Assembly: GCA_016700115.1 (NCBI GenBank)
Contig: CP064999.1
Coordinates: forward strand, 3,720,001-3,784,000
DNA from: Sphingobacteriales bacterium
GTDB taxonomy: Bacteria; Bacteroidota; Bacteroidia; Chitinophagales; UBA2359
Length of the DNA stretch: 64,000 bases
Reading direction: 5' to 3'
Position 1 is the first letter of the stretch. Every line of letters starts with the position of its first letter. Below, piece after piece: positions 17,484-25,266 of the stretch. The notes under the pieces are model-generated. The model ran no database searches. It saw only the letters and a program-made list of their open reading frames with translations, and was not told the origin of the DNA. The position numbers and the translations under genes are program-made.

Positions 17484-20400
17484 TTACTTACCAGACTGAT
17501 TGTTATTTACTCTTGGGTCATTTGGACAATTGTCTATACAAAATCCGGATTTGTCTATGTAAAAAGTATAGCCGTATTGTTTCACTTTAGCTCTGCCATT
17601 ATTGAAATTCTCAGCTTCATCAAAATAAGCACCTGATATTGCCGGATTTCCTTGTTCGTTCAAATAAAACCATTTCCCTCCATTGCGAACAAGTAACATT
17701 CTTTCACTAAATGCCGATGATACAAAATCAAATTTATAACTGTTTTTAATGTTCTGTATCATTTCTTGTTGCTGGGATTGGCTGTTGTTTTGTTGTGTAT
17801 TTGTTGCCGGAGGTGGAGTTTGGCATTTGTCTCCAGTATATCCATTTTTACAAACACATTTTCCTGTTTGCGGATTACAATATCCGTTTTCACCACAGTT
17901 AATATTCCGACATAAATTCGTTGCAGCCGGAGGTGTTTGACAACGATTACCTGTATAACCATTTCTGCACTGGCATCTACCATCTACACAATTTCCGTTT
18001 CTGCCACAATCAATTCCTTCGCACAGATTTCGGCCATTTGGTGGAATTTCACAATTTTCACCGGTATATCCGTTTAAACATTCGCAAATACCTGTATTGG
18101 GATTGCAGTTTCCGTTACTACCGCATTTAGTATTCTTACATAAATCTGTTGGTTGTAAGTTTGAATATAATCCGGTATAATGAAGTTCTATATGTTTGTT
18201 GTGAGCAATTGCTATAAACTGACCATTGTTGGAAAAAGCAGCTTTTGCCCCACCAAAAGTATGTTGTACCCGGTTAGCTTCAACATCAAATAAATAAACC
18301 GTTCCTTCTACCGGATCTGTTTCAGTTTGCTGGTAATTAGGACCTATAATATAATCACCTTCAGTTTTATCGTTATCATATAAATAAATACTTATTGGAA
18401 TAGCAGCTCCTCCTGCAATTAACAGTTTACCATCCGGAGAAAAAGAAAGAGAACTTACTCCATCAGAGTATTCGGCGGTTAATGTTGAAACAATTTCAAA
18501 AGAAGGTATCTGACGAAGAATTATTTTTCCATCATTGCTACCGGTAGCCAAAATTTTTCCGGTTGGAGAAAATGCAATGGACATGACCCCGATTTCACTC
18601 TGGGAAAAACCGGTGATTTCTGAATAAGTTGTAACATCCCAAACATAAATTTGACCATCTGCACTTGCAGTAACCAACATTGTACCATCGGGTGAGAAGG
18701 CTACTGCCCATACAGGGGTGGTATGTTTGTTAAAAGTATGCAATAGCTTTTGGGATTCAATATCCCAAAGTTTAGCAGTTTTATCTATACTTGCAGTCGC
18801 AAAAACAAGGGAGTTCGGAGAAAATGCAGTTGATAAAATCACATCGGAATGACTTTCAAACACAAAACCATTTTGATATTGTTGATTAACATCCCAAATC
18901 ATTGCTTTATGATCAAAACTTCCTGTTAATGCAAAATTCATATCAGGTGAAAAGGTAAAACTCCAGACCGGAGCAGAATGTCCTTGAAGTTGGTAAACTG
19001 GTTGAAGATTTGGAATTGTAAATAAAACTGCTTCATTTCCCTTAGAACCCGAAAGCAGAAAATTATCGTCAATTGAAAAAGCCATGCCTCTTGGTTCTCC
19101 AATACTTGCTGTAAAGGCTGACTTCCGGGGAGGAAAACTTTGATCATCCAATAATTTTTTACCTAATAAAGTAGAAAGGTTTGGAATAAAACGGTAATAC
19201 AAATTGGAGTCCAAAGACATTATTCGTTCATAATAAATCTGAGCACTGTCAACCGCACCTATTCTAAATTGTAAAACCCCGATATGGTGCAGGGCAAATA
19301 ATCCCATATCAGAACCTGACGATAATTGAGCTACATTATGGAATTTGGAAATTGCGGCTTCAGTTTCTCCTGTATAATAGCTGTTCAGTCCTTTTCGATA
19401 ATTGATTAAAGCCAGATTGATGCGTGCATAATAATAAGAGGTATCTAACAAATAAGCTTGATTAAATAAACTTAAAGCGCTGTCTGTTTCATTTCTTTCA
19501 AATGCTTTAACACCTGTATTATTCAACAGTGCATTTTCCTTATTCGCTGTTACTTTTGAAGTAAGCGATAAAGTTGAAGCCCAAAGTCCAAATGCTACAA
19601 TAAAAGTTAAATAGTTTATAGCCGACCATTGTTTTATACTCATCCATCCGTTTTTCACCTGAGCTAAAGTAATAACCCATTGATTGCGGTTTTTCAATTC
19701 CTGACTGACAAGCTGATCCAATTGAAGTGTGTCAGATCTTTGGTCTTGATTTTCTTTAAAACGTTTTTCGAACCAATTGCTGATTTTTTGGAGAATATCA
19801 TTAGCCTTTACAGGGTCTGTCTCTTCACCGGTCACTTTAATACCTGGAATAGTGGTACTTTGATTAAAAAGATAATCGGAATCGGAATTTTTATGGAATA
19901 AATTTTGATTTAAATTCGACTGTGCGTTTACTAATGCTGTTTCGGTTGCCGAATGTTGTATACTGAGCTGTTGTTGTTTTTTTCTTAGTGCAAGCGAATT
20001 AGGTGGTAAATTAAGACTATCCAATTGTTGAATGATAGTTTGACGCACAATTAATTCAGCAACTGAATTTTGTTGAAGTTCACTTTCTAACTGCCGCCTG
20101 ATTTCTTCAGGAATTTTGCCTTCCTGCATCCAAGGCAAATTAAACAGTCTCAGTAAATTTTCATAAGCAAGCGTATGTTTTTGAATTAAACCATTATCAG
20201 CTAATGCTTTTGCAATTGAAAGGGTTATTTCCCAGGTCAAGGGTTGATAAACGGCAGAAGCACATAACAAAAGATATAAATCAGTATTGGCCCTGCCTTC
20301 ATCATCATAAATAGTTAAATAGTTAATAAAGGCATCTTTGTCTAATATGTCTTCAGAATGATTTGAATAAACTGGAACAGGCAAAGAAATACTTGAATTT

Positions 20401-22040
20401 GAAAAATGTGTTTTGAGTTTGTCATAGCCAATTGTTTCGTCAGAAGAAAACAGGTTAGCAATTGCAAATTGACCATGTTTATTGGCAGGTACCACAGTAA
20501 AAATTTGACTGAGCAGTTTCTCCTGATAACTCCATTCAACAGGTTCAACTGGTGTAACCAACACTTTTTTCTCCCACCCCTCAAAACAAACTGGCACCCA
20601 TTCTTTAAGAGTCGAGCGATAAGGCTCAAGCAGATAATCTGCATTGCTCATCACAATCAGGCGATGTTTGTGGTGTTTCTGAAACAGGCTTTCAATGGGT
20701 ATGCCATCCGGGATTTCTTTATTCCAGCAAATTCTTGGATCGTGACGGAAGAAAAATTTTACAATATGGACATTTTCAAAAGCCATGGTATCAATCCAAC
20801 TTTCAAAAAGTTGTGCACGATGATCGTTTCTATTTGTATGATCAATCAGTACAAGATATTCGGTAGGTATTGATAAAAACCTGAACGACATTTTAGGCAA
20901 TCCACCTGCTCTAATGGTTTGATAAATAGTGCCATTCAGGTCCAATCTTTTTATGTCTGCAAGCTGTCGTTGTCTGAGTGCATTTGAAACATCATAAATT
21001 TCCTGTACTACTTCTATATGTTGATTTTGAGAAGTGAAAACCAAATTGAATGGTGCACCAGTGCCGCCTTTTGCATTTGCCAGCTCCTCTTCTTTAGACT
21101 TTTGAATCAATATCGCCTTTGCCGTTTCCAGTGCATTTTGTTTAAGTTTTTTATACCATAACCAAACGGAACTTAGACTAACCAGTGAAATAAAATAAAT
21201 CAATAAACCGGCAAGTGCTTTTAACCAGTTATACTGATCTGTATAGGGTTGAGGGTCTAAAACCGGTTTTAAATAAGCAAGTTCAGGTAAGGGGATTTTG
21301 CTGTCAGGATGAAGTATTTGAATGTATTGTTGAGACAAAGAAAAACAATACTCTGTGTTTTTATAAGAAACGACCAAAAAAGTCAAATAAACGCCGGGTT
21401 GTTGAAAACTATGTATGATGGTATTTTGATTTGTAGAAATACTATCGCCGTCACCCATATACCAATAAAACAAAAGGTTTTCCTTTAATTGTTCAACCTC
21501 AGGACCAATTGTAAAAGAAATTGAATCACCTACATTAGCCTGTGTGTTGGAAACTGAAAACGATGATGGAGGTTTTTCTGTTTCAGGGCAATCAGATTTT
21601 AAATCTTTTGGCTGGGTTTTCTTAAACTTGGGTTGTTCGAATTCCTGAAATTTATCAAAATAATAAGAAGAATAAATAAATGCAGACAGGAAAAAGACTG
21701 CGGAAATTATGGTAACAATGATTATGGTTTGCAACTTTACTTTCGCAGGTTTCAGAGTAGTAGTATTTGTTAGCGGAAAGGTAGGAGGGGAGTTGTCACT
21801 TTGAATTTGAGAAATCCAGAAATCAAAAATGCGGTTAAACTTTTTCTGCTCTACATCGCTTTTGGCTATAATCGGGCTAAGAATTAATTTTAAATTTTCA
21901 GGATTTGATTTAAATTCTTTTCCTTTTGATTCTAGAATGCTTTGAACTCTCAACAACATATCCATACTTATTAGAAAACCTTCGCTTTCCAATGCATTAA
22001 ACAGGTCTGCTAATAAAGGGTAATTTTGTTGCTTTTTCAT
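17484..22040 (-). CDS. Giant inner-membrane protein: PKD, vWA-like region, TPR, WD40, EGF and WG repeats
   Basis: This is a 1518-residue protein. Residues 1-80 form a helical domain like those next to CoxE/vWA proteins. Transmembrane helices are at about 103-128, 270-295 and 800-822. A PKD-like domain (FYWYMGDGDSI) lies between the first two. Residues about 330-700 include a degenerate vWA-like region (EYLVLIDHTNRNDHRAQLF ... HRLIVMSNADYLLEP) without a full MIDAS. After helix three come TPRs (about 835-960), WD40 repeats (about 985-1285, for example GHSAPVWSFTFSPD), three EGF-like modules (about 1290-1417, each CxCxNGYTGxxC) and a WG repeat (GGKWFYLNEQGN). With the N-terminus inside, the vWA-like part would be cytoplasmic and the TPR-WD40-EGF part periplasmic. 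The topology suggests a sensor spanning the membrane. The function is not known. Confidence 0.8.
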   Translation of the reverse strand: MKKQQNYPLLADLFNALESEGFLISMDMLLRVQSILESKGKEFKSNPENLKLILSPIIAKSDVEQKKFNRIFDFWISQIQSDNSPPTFPLTNTTTLKPAKVKLQTIIIVTIISAVFFLSAFIYSSYYFDKFQEFEQPKFKKTQPKDLKSDCPETEKPPSSFSVSNTQANVGDSISFTIGPEVEQLKENLLFYWYMGDGDSISTNQNTIIHSFQQPGVYLTFLVVSYKNTEYCFSLSQQYIQILHPDSKIPLPELAYLKPVLDPQPYTDQYNWLKALAGLLIYFISLVSLSSVWLWYKKLKQNALETAKAILIQKSKEEELANAKGGTGAPFNLVFTSQNQHIEVVQEIYDVSNALRQRQLADIKRLDLNGTIYQTIRAGGLPKMSFRFLSIPTEYLVLIDHTNRNDHRAQLFESWIDTMAFENVHIVKFFFRHDPRICWNKEIPDGIPIESLFQKHHKHRLIVMSNADYLLEPYRSTLKEWVPVCFEGWEKKVLVTPVEPVEWSYQEKLLSQIFTVVPANKHGQFAIANLFSSDETIGYDKLKTHFSNSSISLPVPVYSNHSEDILDKDAFINYLTIYDDEGRANTDLYLLLCASAVYQPLTWEITLSIAKALADNGLIQKHTLAYENLLRLFNLPWMQEGKIPEEIRRQLESELQQNSVAELIVRQTIIQQLDSLNLPPNSLALRKKQQQLSIQHSATETALVNAQSNLNQNLFHKNSDSDYLFNQSTTIPGIKVTGEETDPVKANDILQKISNWFEKRFKENQDQRSDTLQLDQLVSQELKNRNQWVITLAQVKNGWMSIKQWSAINYLTFIVAFGLWASTLSLTSKVTANKENALLNNTGVKAFERNETDSALSLFNQAYLLDTSYYYARINLALINYRKGLNSYYTGETEAAISKFHNVAQLSSGSDMGLFALHHIGVLQFRIGAVDSAQIYYERIMSLDSNLYYRFIPNLSTLLGKKLLDDQSFPPRKSAFTASIGEPRGMAFSIDDNFLLSGSKGNEAVLFTIPNLQPVYQLQGHSAPVWSFTFSPDMNFALTGSFDHKAMIWDVNQQYQNGFVFESHSDVILSTAFSPNSLVFATASIDKTAKLWDIESQKLLHTFNKHTTPVWAVAFSPDGTMLVTASADGQIYVWDVTTYSEITGFSQSEIGVMSIAFSPTGKILATGSNDGKIILRQIPSFEIVSTLTAEYSDGVSSLSFSPDGKLLIAGGAAIPISIYLYDNDKTEGDYIIGPNYQQTETDPVEGTVYLFDVEANRVQHTFGGAKAAFSNNGQFIAIAHNKHIELHYTGLYSNLQPTDLCKNTKCGSNGNCNPNTGICECLNGYTGENCEIPPNGRNLCEGIDCGRNGNCVDGRCQCRNGYTGNRCQTPPAATNLCRNINCGENGYCNPQTGKCVCKNGYTGDKCQTPPPATNTQQNNSQSQQQEMIQNIKNSYKFDFVSSAFSERMLLVRNGGKWFYLNEQGNPAISGAYFDEAENFNNGRAKVKQYGYTFYIDKSGFCIDNCPNDPRVNNNQSGK

Positions 22041-22182
22041 AAAAAAGTAAGTACTCTATCATAAAGGTAGTATTATTCGATACAAAAAAAACAACACTAA
22101 GTTTTTTACTCAAAAATGCTTATAATTGCACCATAATTACTTGTTTTCTACCTATTCATTTACCTCATCATCTTTTACCAAA

Positions 22183-24219
22183 ATGAATAAATCTTTCCTT
22201 TTTATTTTATTGATTATTCTTTCACAGGCAGTTTTAGGTCAGTGTAATACATCAAATGCAACAAGTTGCTTATGCCCTGACGGTACAACAGACTGCGATT
22301 TGTATCCTGATTTAAAAGTAACCGAGAGTTTACTGTATAGCGAAGAACTTAATCCGGAAGTATTAGGTGAACTTAGAATATCCGTATCAACACCAAATAT
22401 CGGATATGGTCCGCTACAAGTATTGGCTTCTAACTATTTTGTATGCGGAGAAGATACCATTTATAGTCCCGGCGGTATGACCGGAGAATGTCCGGATGGA
22501 AGTTATCCCAGACAGCTAATTAAACAAAAAATATATCGCAAAGAAGGCAATGGAATGATCAATTATGAACGTTGGGCAGGCTCTATGACTTATCACCCTA
22601 CACACGGACACATGCACGTTGATAATTGGTGCACTTTTTCAATCAGAACCCCTATTGTAGGGGTGGAAGATCCATTGCAATGGCCTATTGTGGCAGAAGG
22701 AGCAAAAACAGGTTTTTGTTTAATGGATTATGGTTCATGTAATTACTATAACGGATATTGTGTAAACGATAATCAACAAGTAGTAACAAGTGCGAATCAG
22801 GTAAACTATGGATTAGGAGGCGGAGAATATAGTTGTGGTTTTGATCAGGGAATTTCAGCAGGATTTACCGACATTTATCACCATTACTTAGAGGGAATGG
22901 GTATAAATATACCTGCCGGTGTTTGTAATGGTGATTACTATTTAGTTGTGGCTGTTGATCCTGACAATCACTTTATAGAAACGAATGAAAGTAACAATGT
23001 TACCGCAGTGCCAATTACATTAACAAAGCAAAATGTGGAACCTGCAAATATTGTTAATATAGGTGGAGCTACTACTTTTTGTCGCGGAGAAACCTTAGAA
23101 TTGCAAGCAACAACAGGTTTGGCTTATGAATGGTCAACAGGAGAAACAACTTCTTCTATTTCTGTAACAGAATCCGGTACTTATTTTGTAAATATTCAAA
23201 CCGAATGTAGTACCTTAATGTCAGATCCAATTGTAGTAGAAGTTTTGGACGCAAAAGTAAATGCAATTAGTGCCGATATGGAAACAGTTGTTTGTACACC
23301 TTCTTCTGTTACTATTACTGCAGAAGCTGAAGGCGATATAAATTGGTATGATTCTGAAATGGCAACAGAACCAATTTTTACAGGCAGTATTTTCGTAACT
23401 CCGGAAATATCCGAAACTACAACTTATTTTGTCGAAAATACAAGATTATTTGAAGGTGCTGAATATTTTAATGAGCCACACGATAATACAATTGGCAATG
23501 GCGGTTTAAATGGTGCAATTTATAATGGATATTTAATTTTTGACGCTTTTAAACCATTTATACTCCAATCAATAAAAGTATATACAACAGGAGCCGGTGA
23601 TAGAACATTTCAAGTAAGAAACAGTAGTGGTGATGTTTTGCAACAACTTACGGTTTTTGTACCTGATGGAGAAAGTCGGGTTAATTTAGGTTTTGATGTA
23701 CCGGTAGGCACAGATCTTCAATTTGGTACTGCTTCTCATCCGAATATGTATCGCAACAGTACCGGAGTTGTATTTCCATATATAACACCAGGCGTTCTTT
23801 CCATCAAGGCTTCAAATTATGATGATCCTTCAAACAGTGCCTACTATTATTATTACTTTTATGATTGGGAAGTAAAAGAATATGATTTTACTTGTACAGG
23901 AACGCGTTCATCTTTTACAGTTTCCTATGAATTTTGTACCGGACAAGAACATCCTGCACAAAGCAATCAATTTTCTTGTTCAATAGCACCTAACCCTAAT
24001 CAAGGTGTATTCAATTTAGTGGTTGATTCTAAGGTTGCCCGGAATTTTAATATACAACTTTTCAACATTACCGGTAAACTTGTTTATCAAGCAGAACAAA
24101 CTAATACGAAATCTTTCAATCACCAGGTTAACTTAACAAATAAACTTCCTCAAGGAATTTATATGTTAACTGTGAACAATGGTGAACAATACTATAACCA
24201 AAAGCTTATAATCCGATAA
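22183..24219 (+). CDS. Lysyl-oxidase-like secreted protein with T9SS sorting domain
   Basis: I prefer the ATG at 22183 (678 residues) because it opens directly into a signal peptide (MNKSFLFILLIILSQAVLGQ); an upstream in-frame ATG would add 19 polar residues. Residues about 43-300 fit the lysyl oxidase family: CGEDTIYSPGGMTGECPDG, the copper-binding histidine cluster YHPTHGHMHVDNW (His138, 141, 143, 145), GFCLMDYGSC, and DPDNHFIETNESNN at the end. An Ig-like domain (about 305-365) and a beta-rich domain follow. The final ~75 residues (SIAPNPNQGVFNLVV ... GKLVYQAEQ ... LPQGIYMLTV) are a T9SS type A sorting domain. Lysyl oxidases are copper amine oxidases that oxidise peptidyl lysine. Whether this one is active is not shown. 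It is divergent from the giant WD40 gene. Confidence 0.85.
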   Translation: MNKSFLFILLIILSQAVLGQCNTSNATSCLCPDGTTDCDLYPDLKVTESLLYSEELNPEVLGELRISVSTPNIGYGPLQVLASNYFVCGEDTIYSPGGMTGECPDGSYPRQLIKQKIYRKEGNGMINYERWAGSMTYHPTHGHMHVDNWCTFSIRTPIVGVEDPLQWPIVAEGAKTGFCLMDYGSCNYYNGYCVNDNQQVVTSANQVNYGLGGGEYSCGFDQGISAGFTDIYHHYLEGMGINIPAGVCNGDYYLVVAVDPDNHFIETNESNNVTAVPITLTKQNVEPANIVNIGGATTFCRGETLELQATTGLAYEWSTGETTSSISVTESGTYFVNIQTECSTLMSDPIVVEVLDAKVNAISADMETVVCTPSSVTITAEAEGDINWYDSEMATEPIFTGSIFVTPEISETTTYFVENTRLFEGAEYFNEPHDNTIGNGGLNGAIYNGYLIFDAFKPFILQSIKVYTTGAGDRTFQVRNSSGDVLQQLTVFVPDGESRVNLGFDVPVGTDLQFGTASHPNMYRNSTGVVFPYITPGVLSIKASNYDDPSNSAYYYYYFYDWEVKEYDFTCTGTRSSFTVSYEFCTGQEHPAQSNQFSCSIAPNPNQGVFNLVVDSKVARNFNIQLFNITGKLVYQAEQTNTKSFNHQVNLTNKLPQGIYMLTVNNGEQYYNQKLIIR

Positions 24220-24250
24220 GTCCAATTCGTGTTTTTTTGATAAAAACAAG

Positions 24251-24288
24251 ATAGCCGCTTCAAACAGATTGAAGCGGCTATAATTTTT
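24251..24288 (+). terminator. Rho-independent terminator after the lysyl-oxidase-like gene
   Basis: The 13-bp perfect stem ATAGCCGCTTCAA / TTGAAGCGGCTAT (24251-24263 and 24269-24281) has a 5-nt loop and is followed by AATTTTTT. Confidence 0.9.
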
Positions 24289-24400
24289 TAAAATCCAGGA
24301 GTAGGGCAGTTTATAATGCAACCTTATTTAAAGAAAAAGCCTACTATAATGAAAGCGCATTTTCTCAAATCAGACAACCTGATTATTTTATAAATACTGC

Positions 24401-24408
24401 TAACTTTG
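24401..24408 (+). promoter_or_regulatory. -7 promoter motif upstream of uppS (TAACTTTG)
   Basis: This is an exact TAnnTTTG match 47 bp upstream of the GTG start of uppS. It probably drives the uppS-bamA-ompH cluster. No well-spaced -33 element was found. Confidence 0.5.
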
Positions 24409-24454
24409 CGCTTTCAATGTTAACTTTTGTCCTTACCCCATTTTTTTATAACAA

Positions 24455-25195
24455 GTGAGCAATATAGAGTTGATTGATAATAATCGTTTGCCTCAACACA
24501 TCGCTGTGATTATGGATGGAAACGGACGTTGGGCAAAACAACAGGGGAAAAACCGTATTTTCGGACATCGTAAAGGCGTACAGTCTGTGAGAAATATAAC
24601 AGAAGCATGTACAAAACTAAAAATCCCCTTTTTAACACTTTATGCATTTTCAACTGAAAACTGGGGACGACCTTCCTTTGAAGTCAGCGCTTTAATGGAA
24701 TTGTTAGTGCATACAATAAAAAAGGAAACGAATCAATTGAACCAAAATAATGTTCGCCTAAATGCAATTGGCAATTTATCTATGCTTCCGGCTAAATGTT
24801 ATAATGAACTAAATAGTGCCATGAACCTGACCCAAAACAACACCGGGCTGACATTAACATTAGCCCTAAGTTATAGTTCCCGTTGGGAAATAACTGATGC
24901 TGTAAAAAAAATCTGTCAGGAAATTGCAGATAACAAATATAAACCTGAAGATGTAAACGAGATTTTAATAAGTCAGCATCTTTGTACTCATAATCTTCCT
25001 GATCCGGAACTGTTAATCAGGACAAGTGGCGAACAACGGGTCAGCAACTTTTTACTTTGGCAATTAGCTTATACAGAGTTTTACTTTACCGATAAATTTT
25101 GGCCTGAATTTGATGAAGAAGAGTTTGTTAAAGCGATTATTTCCTACCAATACCGCGACAGAAGGTTTGGCAAAGTAGCTTCTGAAAAACAATAA
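24455..25195 (+). CDS. uppS: Isoprenyl transferase (undecaprenyl diphosphate synthase)
   Basis: This 246-residue protein starts at GTG; an in-frame stop lies two codons upstream and the first internal ATG falls in the catalytic motif, so GTG is the only sensible start. It contains the signature HIAVIMDGNGRWAK with the catalytic Asp, the GHRKGV motif, and LLIRTSGEQRVSNFLLWQ near the end. It condenses isopentenyl diphosphate onto farnesyl diphosphate to make the C55 lipid carrier for peptidoglycan and other envelope polymers, at the cytoplasmic face of the membrane. It is followed by bamA, as is common in Bacteroidota. Confidence 0.97.
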   Translation: MSNIELIDNNRLPQHIAVIMDGNGRWAKQQGKNRIFGHRKGVQSVRNITEACTKLKIPFLTLYAFSTENWGRPSFEVSALMELLVHTIKKETNQLNQNNVRLNAIGNLSMLPAKCYNELNSAMNLTQNNTGLTLTLALSYSSRWEITDAVKKICQEIADNKYKPEDVNEILISQHLCTHNLPDPELLIRTSGEQRVSNFLLWQLAYTEFYFTDKFWPEFDEEEFVKAIISYQYRDRRFGKVASEKQ

Positions 25196-25266
25196 AACTA
25201 CTTTTTTAGCAATAGCCAATAAATATCACCGTTTAAACGGACATCTTTTAGTAACAACTTTCAACA

